From assembly GCA_027924585.1 (NCBI GenBank), contig BSBM01000047.1, positions 27,337,001 through 27,401,000 on the forward strand: a DNA stretch of 64,000 bases, written 5' to 3'. This document shows, piece by piece, positions 11,732-24,837 of this stretch (the first letter of the stretch is position 1; the number at the start of each line of letters is the position of its first letter). The notes beneath the pieces are model-generated. The model was not told the DNA's origin. It saw nothing but the letters and a program-made list of their open reading frames with translations, and did not search any database. The position numbers and the translations under genes are program-made. This DNA comes from Larix kaempferi (lineage: Eukaryota; Streptophyta; Pinopsida; Pinales; Pinaceae).

Positions 11732-12576
11732 TTCGTCATGATGATGATGATGATGATGATGATGAAGATCATGATGATGATAAAGATGATGATGATGATG
11801 ATGTTGATGATGATGATGATGACGATGATGACTAATGGAGATGATGGTGATGATGATGATGATGATTATGATGTTGATGATGAAGATGATGGCGAATATG
11901 CAACACATCATCATCATCCACAACATGATCCACAGCATGATCATCATCGTCGTCGTCATCATCATAATTGTGAGGACGAGCATGAGGATGATGATGATGA
12001 CGATGATGATGATGATGACGATGATGATGAAGATGACGAAGATGTTGTTGGAGATGATGATGAATATGCAACACATCATCATGGTCTTCGTCGTGATGAT
12101 ATGATGATGATAATGATGATGATGATGGTGGTGGTGGTGGATGATGATGAATATGAGTACGATGATGATGATGACTAATTTGGAGATGATGATGATGATG
12201 GTGATGATGATGGTGATGATGATGATGATGAAGATGACGAGGAATATGCAACACATCATCAACATCTTCATCATCATCAACAACATGATCATCATCGTCA
12301 ACATGATCATCATCATCAACTTCCTCATCATCATCATCATCGTCATTGTGATGATGATGATGATGAGGATGATGAAGATGATGATCATATGATTATGATG
12401 ATGAAGATGATGATCATATGATTATGATGATGATGATGATAGTCATCATAACAGTCATCTTCATCATCCTCATCATACTCGTCATCACCATCATCCTTAT
12501 CATGATGATGATGATGATGATGATGATGACAACGATGATGATGATGAATATGGTGATGATGATGATGACTAATGGA

Positions 12577-12616
<40 letters not shown>

Positions 12617-12712
12617 TTGATGATGAAGAAGATGACGAATATGCAACACATCATTCTCATCATCATCATCATCTTCATCATCATCAACAACATGATCATC
12701 ATCATCACCATG

Positions 12713-12744
<32 letters not shown>

Positions 12745-12832
12745 CTTCGTCATCATCATCATTGTGAGGACGAGGATGACGATGATGATGATGATGGTGG
12801 TGGATGATGATGAATATGAGTACGATGATGAA

Positions 12833-12867
<35 letters not shown>

Positions 12868-13325
12868 GGACGATGAAGATGTTGTTGATGATGATGATGA
12901 GGAAGAGGGTGATGACGAAGATGATGATGATGATTATGGTGGATGGTGATGAATATGAGTACGATGATGAACATGATGATGATGTTGATGATCATCGTAC
13001 TCATCATCATCATCTTCATCATCATCGCCATCAATGTTGATGATGAGGATGATGATGATGATGACCTAGATGTTGATGAAGATGAGGAAGAAGGACGATG
13101 ATGATGATGATGGTGTTGATGATGACAATGATGATGATGACGAAGATGATGATGATGACGGTGATGAGGATGAAGAAGATGATGATGATGGAGATGATGT
13201 TGATGTTGATGAGGATGTTGATGAAGATGATGATGATGAAGAAGATGACGATGGTGGAGATGTTGATGAGGAAGGGGGAGATGACAATGATGATGAAGAT
13301 GTTGATGATGATGGTGATGGTGATG

Positions 13326-13357
<32 letters not shown>

Positions 13358-13720
13358 ATTCATCATGATCATCATCATCTTCATCACCATCATGATCAGA
13401 TCATCCTCGTCACCATCATCCTCATCATCATCATCATCACCATCATCCTCATTGTCATCTTCATCACCATTGCCATCATCCTCATCACCGTCACCATCAT
13501 CTCATCATCATCACCATCATCCTCATCGTCATCTTCATCACCATTGTCATCATCATCATCATCACCATTGTCATCATCATTATCATCACCATCACCATCA
13601 TCTCATCATCATCAGCATCATCATCAACATCTTCAACATCATTGTCATCTCCCCCTTCCTCATCAACATCTCCATCATCGTCATCTTCTTCATCATCACA
13701 TCTTCATCAACTTCATGTAT
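9951..13720. repeat. Giant compound (GAT)n/(ATC)n array with higher-order units
   Basis: About 3.8 kb made almost only of GAT and ATC trinucleotides with scattered variants, switching strand many times. Signature variants recur in order: GACTAATGGAGATGATG at about 10029, 10577, 11288, 11830 and 12568; GCAACACATCATC or GCAGCACATCATC after it; CATTGTGAGGACGAGGATG at about 10181, 10740 and 12760. A ~150-bp block (TATGATCATGGTCA, CGTCATCATAATCGG) is duplicated near 10930 and 11434. So larger units of roughly 0.5-0.7 kb have been duplicated. Poly-Asp, poly-His, poly-Met and poly-Ile frames are open in all frames and do not support a gene. Confidence 0.95.
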
Positions 13721-13764
13721 CCCCTTGACAAAGGAAATTAAATAAACCATACAAAGTCATACAA

Positions 13765-13872
13765 ATGCACATACGCGCAAGGACGCGTGCGCGCTGTTAT
13801 TAACGCGTGCGCGCACCTACACGTGCATGCTTTCAATCATGTGTGCGCATAGTTGCGCGCGTGCATGTTTGA
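13765..13872. repeat. GCGC-rich alternating purine-pyrimidine tract
   Basis: The tract contains two copies of GCGTGCGCGC separated by TGTTATTAAC, then further CGCGCGTGCATG words. It resembles the composition of the hairpin at 9130-9197 on the other side of the trinucleotide array. Alternating purine-pyrimidine runs of this kind can adopt left-handed DNA; whether this one does is inference. Confidence 0.7.
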
Positions 13873-14751
13873 ATTCAAATTGTTTTTGGCGCCCTTACAG
13901 GCTTGGAATTAGCTTCGGATTGTACCTCTAGGCTCGGTCTGATTTATCCCTGATTTATAGCAGAAAACATCAAATGCTGCAACTTCCTATTTTTCACAGC
14001 TAGTTCTGCATAAGCTCCACGAGTGCCCTGCAGATGAAATTGCACACACTTGTCGATCTCTGTGTGCAGATTCCAAATATATAATTTTTGAATAGATCTG
14101 TTGTTGTTCTCTATTTTTAATTCATTTTAAACTGCACTCATGTCAAATTTGTAAAAAACATAGGTCGTTTAATTGGCCTATAACTTTTGATTGGCTTACC
14201 TATTTCGAAAACGGAAAAGAACCCACGTAAGAGCACGAAAATACCTACAACATAAATTAAAAAAATTGCATTTTGATTTTTTTAGACCATGATATGGTGG
14301 ATTAAAACTTGACAATGTCGTTTTAGGGCTTCACTGACTTCGGTAATTTAAAAAAAAATATAAAATTGACTTTTAAAATTTTGGAAAAATAGCCCTGCAC
14401 AAGATTTTCTGTTGCCTACACCTTTACATTTTTTTTTTCTCGTAAATTGAAAATTTACATAGCAAACAGGTGGTTAAAAAAAACATGTGCATTATGTTTT
14501 AGAAAAAAAATAACATACAAATCTTCGAATAATGACATTTTGAGGTGGTTATACCACTTTTCCATAAATAAAAATTATATATTCCGGAAGGTCATCCATT
14601 TTTCTACGTTTCATCTTTTTACACCTAATTGGAAAAAAATTTGTAGGTACCTCTAATAATTGATTTTAATGACAATATTTCTATTTTTCCAGAATGTCAT
14701 TGCAACTAACATGTCATAATTGGGTATCATTACCTTGCACCAGCCCCTAGT
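13873..14751. other. No gene seen
   Basis: AT-rich sequence with poly-A and poly-T runs. I see no coding region, repeat array or RNA gene. Confidence 0.5.
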
Positions 14752-15620
14752 TGAGTCAATCTTAATCAATCTAGTTGAGTATGATAGATAATAAGCAAAT
14801 AAAAAGGTTACACTAATTCACATTAGAGTTTTAATTATCGAATCTCAAAATATGAGGTGTTATAGTAAGACACTAATGCATGACCCATGTTCTATGCAAA
14901 TTAATAAGAATCACCAATGTCTCATGAATTTCAATAGTCATGAGGGTCCTAAAGTTCTCGAATTATATATACCTTATGGTAACAGATAATTTATTTTAGG
15001 GTTGACTTTATTGTTTATTTGCATAGAGCGGTAACTTTTGAGATTTGTTTTGGCCATTTATTGTGTTGCTATAGAATATCCAAAAATTCTTTATTTAAAT
15101 CTTTAAGGTTCTCCATCACAATATCAAGAGTTTGATATTGTTAATTTCAAGAAATAACAAAATGCAACCTTCCACTTTTAACAATATCTAAGTTGTATTT
15201 GCCATAACATATGGAGTTTCTTGCACTTTATATTTTCATTAAGAGTTCGATCTTGTTATTAATTTCAAGAAATAGCCACATGAAATCATGCAAATTTCTA
15301 CTTTTATCAATATCTAAGTTGTATTTATACAAGCATAGATTCATTTTAAATACGGATTTATCAACTACCGAGAGGGATCCAAATTCTTGAGGTGTAATTT
15401 TTCTTTTAATTTTAAACTCAAGAAATTTGATCCCTCTCTTGCTTGATAGATTCATGTCTAAGTTTTAATTTTTTATATTATAGGAACACATGGATTTTTT
15501 TAATTATTTTTAATAGAAAAAAATAATATTTTCTGAGTCGACATGAATTTTTTAATTGCTTTTTAGTTTTTTTAATTCAATGTTGCGTTACCTTATGTTA
15601 CCTTACATGACAACATCTCC
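14752..15620 (+). repeat. Long direct repeat, copy 1
   Basis: This segment matches 20713-21747 in the same orientation with substitutions and small indels. Shared stretches include AATCTTAATCAATCTAGTTG, GACACTAATGC, AATTAATAAGAAT and GGGTCCTAAAGTTCTC. It contains one of the small palindromic elements at 15354-15453. No coding content. Confidence 0.8.
15354..15453. repeat. Small palindromic element, copy 1
   Basis: Left arm 15354-15391 (starting GGATTTATCAACTACCGAGA) pairs imperfectly with right arm 15418-15453, around a short AT-rich loop. Similar palindromes with GATCTATCAAG and GAGAGGGATC words occur at 21459, about 30381 and 30784, so this is a dispersed MITE-like family. No target duplication was identified. 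Confidence 0.7.
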
Positions 15621-18112
15621 CCCATATTGAACGAGCTACTTCCAAACCCACCTTTCGAAAACTCACTAAGATCCCCCATATTAGAGGATCTCCATAACCC
15701 CTGCTGAATTTTGCACAAATCAAGTTCCATCCTTTTCGTTTCACAATTTGAAAGGATCCTTGGGCCTCCGTGGAGAAGCATGATTGAATATAGCAACAAA
15801 GTATATCGGAATAAAGTGTGTTTACTTTAATCCCTATTATGTATAATGGGGATTTTTTGCTTGCTTTCTACTTATTTGATAACTATGCTCTCCTCATTAC
15901 CACAAATTTCTACAAGATGGTCAAATATATCATTTTGGGAAAGTCCATCCACAACATGCTTTTATACAAGTACAATATGGTTTTCAATATTATGGTGGAT
16001 TAGACTATAGTAACAACAATAATAAGTGCAAGGAGTCGATCTCAAAACGACGAAGTAAATTGATGGAATACAAATTAGGGGGCATCTATGTGGTAGGGAT
16101 ATTCCACGAGGTGGGCTTGCCACTGTACATATTTTTTTCCAAGGCATCAATTTGTATATTTTTTTAAGAAAGAAATATTTTTTTAAGAAAGAAAATAGGA
16201 TGGTAATGAGTATGCAATGTACATGGAAAAATGGAAGATGCTTAAAACAATGAAAGCTCCACAAGTTTTCACAAATAAAAATATGAGAAATGAAATCTAT
16301 GCGTCAACCATCCATATATACAACAAATAATCAAGATGAAAAGCAAACATACGTATATACAGGTACAAATAGAATTATAAGATTTACCCAAGCAATAAAA
16401 CTATATAAAGTATTTTGAATTAAGCTGTGAATTCTAGTTCTCTAAGTATTGAAAAGAATAGAATATTTTCATAATGAAGAGCAACCAAAAAAAACTATAT
16501 GTTTTACTAACTAAAATCATCCACCAGGCTAAAACAAATGGCTAGGGAGAGCATCAAAAGGGACCAAAATCGGAGGAACTTCATCAATCAACCTATGGAA
16601 AAAAGTAAGGTGTTTTAAGCCATGTTCTCCTTTATCATTAGAAAATTTGAAATTTGAAAGCAGAGTTTGTAAATAAAAATATGATTTTTACATCCTTAAA
16701 AGAAAAGGTAAACATAGGAAGAAATTGTAACTATCACAAGGGTATATCCAAAAAGTAGGGTTCGTTTTCATGTACTATCGTACAAATCATAGTAGCAAAA
16801 TTCAAATACAGGTTCGAATACGACACAACAAAAAAATCAAGTACGACTAAAATATGGGAGTAGACATCTTATAAATACAAAAAACATGCAATTTTAATTT
16901 TAAAAAAATAAGATTATATATAATCATTCGAAATTTTAACATCTCATTCATTATTCATTAAAAACTTTAAAAATAAAAATTAAAACTACACAAATCTATT
17001 TTTATATAAAATGACTTAAAAAAAAATGAGAATAAAGAAACTACATAAATTATTTTTTATAAATAATAAATACTAAAAAATAAAATTAAAATAACAATTA
17101 CATATAAAATCAAACTTAAATAAAAAAACTACATGTAGTATTTTAAATCTTTTTCTTAAATGTTTTTTTTATTAGTCGGCCATGCTTTGGAGTTTTATAT
17201 TTTATTGTACCAATATGAATTCTATCTGAATTCAGTTCTGTCAAAATTCGGTAAATAAATGGTTGACTGTACCAAACCCGTATCATCTCAAATGTTCGCT
17301 GTATTTTTAACCTGGTTCGAATTTCTGTTCAGCAACTGCCAATACAATCGTATTTTGCTACTATGATACAAATATCTTTTTTCTTTTATAAAGAAATCCT
17401 TAAAATTTCTAATCCTTAAATTTCCTAATTATCTCTCTTAATTTGTTTCGCGTTTATTGGTTAAAAGGTTCCCCGCCATGGGCATTTCATGATAACATTT
17501 CTACCCTACATTTCAGCCACCTTTAGGTTATTATACATGGTTCAGTTGGCTTGCAAAATATTTGCTAGGCACTCTGGAAATGTAAACAGTAACAACATTT
17601 TTCTGGGTTATGTCATACTTTAGGCAGTGGTTGGTTTTCTAACACATTTCAATTTTTGTTATTCATAAAGATGTGTAGGTCCTTAAGGTTCTAGTTTTTT
17701 AAATAGAGCTCTGATACATATGTAATGTCCAACAAGGTTCATTAAGCTTTGATTCAATATTATACATTAACTACAATTACCTCATTATTAAGATGTCTTA
17801 TTTGCCTCCATCATATTTCAAAGTATGTCTTTCTCTTCTTCTTTTCTATTTTAGTTTCATAAACTACTAGTAATAAATATAAATGTTCTATTAATTGTTC
17901 CATCATCATAATCATTATAAAGGTAAACTATAAGTAATTTATTGACAGATCACATGGAATAAAAATATATGCAGCAACAAATATATTTATGAAGTAGTTA
18001 TATTTTCATAAGAAAAATACCTCAATAATAGCATTCTTCCTATGGGTGATAGAAGATGGCCAAGCCCCTTCTGTAGCATGCCATCCTCGACTTTCCCACT
18101 CTTCCATGCCTA

Positions 18113-18172
18113 AAACATAACTACACCACATTATGTCAACTAACATAACTACACCACATTATGTCAACTAGG
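18113..18172 (+). repeat. ~29-bp tandem duplication
   Basis: AACATAACTACACCACATTA followed by TGTCAACTA is present twice back to back. Recent local slippage duplication. Confidence 0.85.
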
Positions 18173-18236
18173 AGACATGACTGCAAAGTTTTGTTTTACA
18201 TGATACCACTTAAATTCAATATGCCAACTCTATCCA

Positions 18237-18337
18237 TTAATTTAAATGCAACCATATTTTCCCATTTTAATTAATTTAAATGTAACCATATTTTCCCATT
18301 TTAATTAATTTAAATGCAACCATATTTTCCCATTTTA
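18237..18337 (+). repeat. 33-bp tandem repeat, three copies
   Basis: TTAATTTAAATGCAACCATA plus TTTTCCCATTTTA is repeated three times with one substitution in the middle copy. Confidence 0.9.
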
Positions 18338-19664
18338 TTTATATTCTTCATCTCATAAATCAATGGAGATATTTTATGCTTATTAAAATATGACATGTAT
18401 ATATATACCTATTTATATACACAATATCTTAAATAATGTTTTAATAATAGTATATCATATATTTTTACCTATATATACAATGTTTCAATAATATTTAAAT
18501 TTAAAAGTATCTAACATATATATAATTCTTGTAAACCTTGAAAGTATATATTTCTAAATATAGACATGCTAATCATTAGTTTAATCTCCACTAAGGCATT
18601 AATAAATACTTTATTAGTTGAATATAATATTACACTCATGCAAAGTACGTATATGTGGCCAGCATACACACCTATCACATAAATACTAATAGTCAACACT
18701 CAATGCCCCTAATACAGATTTATTATATGTTGGAAATCAATTTGTAGAAGCATAATTAAATAAATAATCATCCATCATTCATTACTAATTAGGATTTACA
18801 ACTATTTATCACTCATCAAGATTTGTTCCAAAAGCATTAGAATCGAATTGTATAAACACATTCAACAATCTAGGCATACAATCATGAAGGTTTATAATGA
18901 TTATGAACAACACCATCCAATCTCATCGAGATCCCATCCGTGTCCACAAGTACTCCACATACCTAGTCACCGCTATTTCCATCCCTGACCTATCCATCCG
19001 ATCCTTTATTGCAATATGTTGTGGTGTTGGCTATACTGACCTAACCATAGAATTAGCCCATGAGTGAAAGTGTCAAGTACATCGACTAGGCTTCCCCATT
19101 AGGAAACCGACAGCCATCATCGTGCATCTAAGGGAGCATGACTCTGCACAACCCTCCCACAACTACATGTTTTGGAGGATAAATGGTAGGAAATGCCTCC
19201 ACCCCCCTGATATCACTAGGGTCAAGTACACCCTTCATCAACCATATTGTGTAATCATTGTTCTAAGAGTCGCATCATCAAACAACCAGTCTAGGCAATT
19301 CGTAGTCTTTTCAAAACTCACACTCACCCACAATTCATAGCTATATTGGAATTCAGAATTAAAACATAAAAAAATGGATATACATCATTTTCCTCTTGAT
19401 GTCTCAGACATCTTGTGCCCCTCGGAACTTTTAGAAAGCTAGTTATCTCATAGCCAGTGAACATGTGGTTAGTTTACCTCTAACATAAATCTCATTTATA
19501 AACATATCCAATTCCTTTAGGTGATGATCTCTATCACTAAAATAGCATTTAAATAATCATTTAAGTTGTACTTGTTCTGTATCCAAAAATACAAACTAAA
19601 TTGGCATTCACATATAGATATTCTACATTCAATTTTCATTTTCAAATGAAATAACATATTCATC

Positions 19665-20712
19665 ACAAATTAATATACAACTCAATGAAATTAATTAAGA
19701 TTATAAAGATTGTAATTTTCACCATTTTTAAAAAATGATAAAAATTATGGTATATTGAAATTTATATATTATTAAAAATTATGTTTCTCAAACCATTTAG
19801 ATTAATTTTTTGTATAAAGAAATAATTATTGGATTGAAACAATTTTAACCAACCATTTATTAATAAAAAATATTTATCAAAATGATTTAATTATTAATTT
19901 TGTAACCTATTACAATTATTTTAAAAATATATAAACATTTCTTAATTATTATCATATATATATATGTCCAAACAAATTTAAGTTAAACCACTCTTTTTTG
20001 AATGTCCACGCGTGAGAAAAAATAAAGCATAAAGACATATAAAATAATGTACTTACAAAGTTAAGCCTTTTCGAATAGATGGTTTGGAGTTAGTCTTGTA
20101 TTTTTTTAATGGATATGAAATAAGGTAAGGATCTAAGTTAAGGTAAGGATATGAAACATTTTGTTGGAAATTATGGAAATTTGATGAAATTTTTTATTTT
20201 ATTTTATTTTTAATTATTTATATTATTTTTTATAATTAATTATAATATATTTATTTTAATAAAAAAATATAATATTAAAATTAAATTAATTAACATAAAA
20301 TAATTTTAATTAATTAATAGTAAAATATAAAAGACAAAGAAATATCCATATTATACTTGAAATTTTCTAATTTTTTAACTCACTAATATTTATATATGAG
20401 ATTTTCTAACTCAATAATATGAGAAGAATATAAACTTACACATTAACATAATTAAGTAAGAATTATCATATATTTTTAATAAATATTTTATCCATTTTTA
20501 CTAAAGGTATAAAGTTTTTAAATCTAAATAAATTATGATTATAAGAATATAAAGTTTTAAAATCTAAATAAATTGTGATTTTAAGAATATAAAGTTTCAA
20601 AATCTTAAAAAAACATGATGAATGAATAAAATATGAATTTTGGTAGAAAAAGTTTATAGAGTTCATTAAGCATTTATACCAAGAAAAAGGGAAAACAAAT
20701 TATTTTCTAACA
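19665..20712 (+). repeat. Left arm of ~1-kb inverted repeat
   Basis: This arm is the reverse complement of 22304-23378 along nearly its whole length with scattered differences. The outer end is sharp at CAAATTAATATACAAC; the inner end lies at AAATTATTTTCTAACAA. Long terminal inverted repeats of this size are typical of foldback elements and of TIR-type Mutator-like elements. No transposase is visible in the spacer, so a nonautonomous copy is the simplest reading. I could not define a target duplication. Confidence 0.85.
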
Positions 20713-21747
20713 ATCTTAATCAATCTAGTTGAAACAATGTAATCAATGTAATCAATCTAGTTGAATATAAATATAATAGATAATAAGAAAATAAAAATAT
20801 TAAACTAATTCACAACAGAGTTTTAATTATTGAATGTCAAAAAATGAAATGTTATAGGAAGACACTAATGCGTGACCCATGTTATATGCAAATTAATAAG
20901 AATGACCAATATCTCGTGAATTTCAATATTCATAAGGGTCCTAAAGTTCTCTAATACTATTTACTTTATGGGAAGACATAATTTACTCTAAGGTTGACTT
21001 TATTTTTTATTTTCATAGGGCGGTAAATTTTGAGATTTGTTTTTTCCATTAATTGTGTTGCTATACAATATCCAAATATTCTTTATTTAAATCTTTAAGG
21101 TTTTTCATCAAAATATCAAGAGTTTGATCTTATTAATTGTGTTGCTATAGAATATTCAAATATTTTTTATTTAATTTTTTAAGGTTTTTCATCAAAATAG
21201 CAAGAGTTTGATCTTGTTAATTTTAAGAAATAAGAAAATGCAACTTTCTATTTTTAATAACAATATCTATGTTGTATTTGTGTAATATATGGAGTTTTTT
21301 GCATTTTATATTTGTATCAAGAAGGATTATAAATTTTTTAATTATTTTTTATTTTTTTTTATGTAATGTTACGTTACGTTATCTTATATGATATCTCTTT
21401 TATGTACCTCCCTCCTCTAGATGTAATTAACATACCAACATAGATCCATCTTAAACCGGTATCTATCAAGCACCTAGAGGGATCCAATTTCTTGAGGTGT
21501 ATTTTTTTTTAAATTTAAACTCAAGAAATTTGAACTCTCTTGATTGATAGATCCATGTTTAAATTTTAAGTTTTTATTTTATAAACATCTATTTTTTAAT
21601 TACTTTTCATAATATTTTATTTTATGAACCAACATGGATTTTTTTTAAATACTTTCCATAATTTTTTTATTTTATGAGCTGACATGAATTTTTTTATTTA
21701 TTTTGTTAGTAACAAACATTTCATCACAAACTTTACAACATCTCCCC
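20713..21747 (+). repeat. Long direct repeat, copy 2
   Basis: Second copy of the segment at 14752-15620, lying inside the spacer of the inverted repeat. It has an extra internal duplication near 21050-21210 (GTGTTGCTATA, CAAATATT, TTTAAGGTTTTTCATCAAAAT) and a palindromic element at 21459-21554. Confidence 0.8.
21459..21554. repeat. Small palindromic element, copy 2
   Basis: Left arm 21459-21495 (GTATCTATCAAGCACCTAGA onward) pairs with right arm 21520-21554 around an AT-rich loop. Same family as 15354-15453, preceded by ACATAGATCCATCTTAAAC, a flank also seen near 30380. Confidence 0.7.
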
Positions 21748-21756
21748 CATACTTAC

Positions 21757-21855
21757 TTTACTTCTTTTTACTTTACATTACTTTACTTTACTTCTTTTTA
21801 CTTTACTTTACTTCTTTTTACTTTACATTACTTTACTTTACTTCTTTTTACTTTA
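21757..21855 (+). repeat. Low-complexity TTTACTTC repeat
   Basis: Runs of CTTTACTTTACTTCTTTTTA repeated about four times. Apparent Phe/Leu/Tyr-rich frames across it are compositional. Confidence 0.9.
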
Positions 21856-22170
21856 ATGTTACAAACGTTATTAATGTTATATCACATTAGATCTCTCCCA
21901 TAATATTCACTATCACTATTACTTTACTTCATTTTACTTTAATGTTACAAACGTTACTAATGTTACACCAGGTTACAAGATTTCTCCCATAATATTCACT
22001 ATCACTATTATTTTTGGCGACATGTTACTAACGTTATAACGTTACTAATGTTACATCACGTTACAAGATCTCTCCCATAATATTAACTATCACTATTATT
22101 TTTTGCCGACATGTTACCAACGTTATAATGTTACTAACATTATATCACGTTACAAGATCTCCCCCATACT
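21856..22170 (+). repeat. ~105-bp diverged tandem repeat, three copies
   Basis: Each unit carries GTTAC(A)AACGTTA, TTACAAGATCTCTCCCATAA and TATTCACTATCACTATTA. The copies are near 21856, 21952 and 22040, with a partial unit after them. No coding content. Confidence 0.8.
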
Positions 22171-22303
22171 AGACTGTAGAGCATCTCTGGACACAATAAA
22201 AATTCGTGCACTTTATATTTTACTTCATATACCTCATTTTTTAAACACTTTCTCTAATTTGTTTTTTTAACACCCAATTTTATTCAATTTACAACTTGAT
22301 TTT

Positions 22304-23378
22304 GTTGGAAAATAATTTGTTTTCCCTTTCTCTTGGCATAAATGCTTGAATAAACTCTATAAACTTTTTCTATAAAAATGCATGAATCACTCTACCCAAA
22401 TTCATATTTTATTCATTCATCATGTTTTTTTTAGATTTTGAAACTTTATATTCTTAAAATCACAATTTATTTAGATTTTGAAACGTTATAGTCATATAAT
22501 CATAATTTATTTAGATTTAAAAACTTTATACCTTTAGTAAAAATGGATAAAATATTTATTAAAAATATATGATAATTCTTACTTAATTATGTTAAAGTGT
22601 AAGTTTATATTATTCTCATATCATATTATTGGGTTAGAAAATCTCATATATAAATATTAGTGAGTTAAAAAATTAGAAAATTTCAAGTATAATATGGATA
22701 TTTCTTTATGTCTTTTATATTTTATTATTAATTAATTAAAATTATTTTCCGTTAATTAACTTAATTTTAATATTATATTTTTTTATTAAAATAAATATAT
22801 TATAATCAATATTAAAAAATAATATAAATAATTAAAAATAAAATAAAATAAAAAATTTCATCAAATTTCCATAATTTTCAACAAAATGTTTCATATCCTT
22901 ACCTTAAATTAGATCCTTACCTTATTTCATATCCATTAAAAAAAATACAAAACTAACTTCAAATCACCTATTCGAAAAGGCTTAACTTTGTAAGTACATT
23001 ATTTTATATGTCTTTATCCTTTATTTTTTTTCACGTGTGGACATTCAAAAAAGAGTGGTTTAACTTAAATTTGTTTGGACCTATATATATGATAATAATT
23101 AAGAAATGTTTATATATTTTTAAAATAAATGTAATAGGTTACAAAATTAATAATTAAATCATTTTGATAAATATTTTTTGTTAATAAAATGGTTGGTTAA
23201 AATTGTTTCAATCCAATAATTATTTCTTTATACAAAAAATTAATCTAAATTGTTTGAGAAACATAATTTTTAATAATATATAAATTTCAATATACCATAA
23301 TTTTTATCATTTAAAAAATGGTGAAAATTACAATCTTTATAATCTTAATTAATTTCATTGAGTTGTATATTAATTTGT
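22304..23378 (-). repeat. Right arm of ~1-kb inverted repeat
   Basis: Reverse complement of 19665-20712. The outer end falls at TTAATTTGT (23378), where the two arms stop matching. The two arms plus the 1.6-kb spacer make a 3.7-kb foldback-like unit. Confidence 0.85.
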
Positions 23379-24837
23379 AAATATTATTAATTTATTTTTA
23401 TCATTATTTACAATTGTTTTTTATACTTTATAAGTTTGTTTCTCTTATATAGTTATATATATAGATATAGATATCAATCATTTTATTATGTCCCGGAAGG
23501 AGATCATATATGTATCGTCCACTCCCTATTATTTAGACCTAGAGTTCATAAATTTTTTTTCTAATTTATAGTTTGCTAATATATTGTATTAAACATAATT
23601 TTAAAAAGTTATTTTTTAAAGTTTTGATTGGTGTAGATATATGACGTCCTCATTTTTCCCTTCCCAGAAGGGGGCGGCGGGATGACATCAGTACTCACCC
23701 GTATTGCATTGACAGAAATGCACATTAATGGCTTCTCTTCCTTGGAGTCTCAACCACTATTACGGATTATTTTAATGCTTTCTAGGGTGATACTCTACCC
23801 ACCTTGTTTTAATGATTTATGGGTGATGCTTTCTAGGAATCTGAACATTCTATTGAAGTGATGGATATGAAGAGCCATCTGTCCCAAGCTAAGTAGCCAG
23901 TTTTAATGGTTCGTTAGGAGCGTGGTGGGTGCAAGGAATTTTTTTCCATTCATTAAAGTTCATCCATCGAGGAGGTCTCTGTTGCAGTCGATGCACTACA
24001 TGCAGCTAACATGGCAAGCTGCATGCTTACTGTGCTCTGTGCTAGGCGGTTGCATCATTAAGGTAGTGAATTGCCCATTAAATCTAGAAGCTATGAAGCT
24101 TGGCTGCAAAATCATGAAAGGAGTCTGAGGAAGGTGGTGTTTTGAGTTGAGTATTAGTTCCATTGAGGAGTTCTTGATCATCCCTACGTGGTGGGATTCA
24201 CATTTCTTACCAAACGATTCATCCTTCCAACTGCCCATATCCTCCTCCTTCTAGCATTATATTCTGTCTTTTCTCCGGTGTCTATTAACCAACCCTCAAC
24301 CTTTAAACAATTTTCCCCAAAGAGCATGGTGAATTGAATTATTGTTGTTCAAGTGATGGCAGTTCAAGTACAACATCCTTCTAATGTATTCATAGCAGAT
24401 TCTCGCAACATGTTAGAGTGAATAATGTATTCATAGCAGATTCTCGCAACATGTTAGAGTGAAGAGTGAATGATGGGTACTGTATTTTTAAATTTTCTGG
24501 ATCGAAGCTTGGCCATCATTAATTTATGGTGTTGTTAAAGATTAAACTAAACAGTTGTTCTGGTTTTTCTTCTTTAGTTTTCTATAGGGTGAAAGCGAGC
24601 CCTCCTGTGGTGCGAGATAACAGCCGAAACTACGTGACTCCTTGATAAGGAATACCCATCTCATTAGGAGAAGCGTTTCAGCTTTAGCCCAACATGAACA
24701 TTGTTGCTGCTAATTTGTTTCCTCTTTACATTTCCAGCAAGAAAAAATAAATTTCCCCTCTATTTATTTCTAATCAATTCTCAATGTTATGTTAATGTCT
24801 TGGATTCAACCATCGGTATCTTATTTGGGTATGTTCT
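23379..24837. other. No gene identified
   Basis: The stretch holds a short GC-rich patch at 23640-23700 and a duplicated ~43-bp segment at 24382-24464 (AATGTATTCATAGCAGATTC). Frames at 23922-24128 (plus) and 23996-24238 (minus) overlap each other and match nothing I know. Confidence 0.5.

Larger units (their letters stand above)
15621..19664. other. AT-rich, no gene seen
   Basis: About 4 kb of AT-rich sequence with only short unsupported frames. Two small tandem duplications are listed separately. The stretch around 18900-19330 is less AT-rich and has a 72-codon open frame at 19122-19340, but I recognise no protein in it. Confidence 0.5.

Noticed and set aside
9923-13745. Long open frames giving poly-Asp, poly-His, poly-Met or poly-Ile proteins
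   Set aside because: They exist in all frames of a GAT/ATC array, where stops are nearly impossible. No flanking exon, start context or unique sequence supports a gene.
21684-21903. Phe/Leu/Tyr-rich membrane-like frames
   Set aside because: They fall on the TTTACTTC low-complexity tract and occur in more than one frame.
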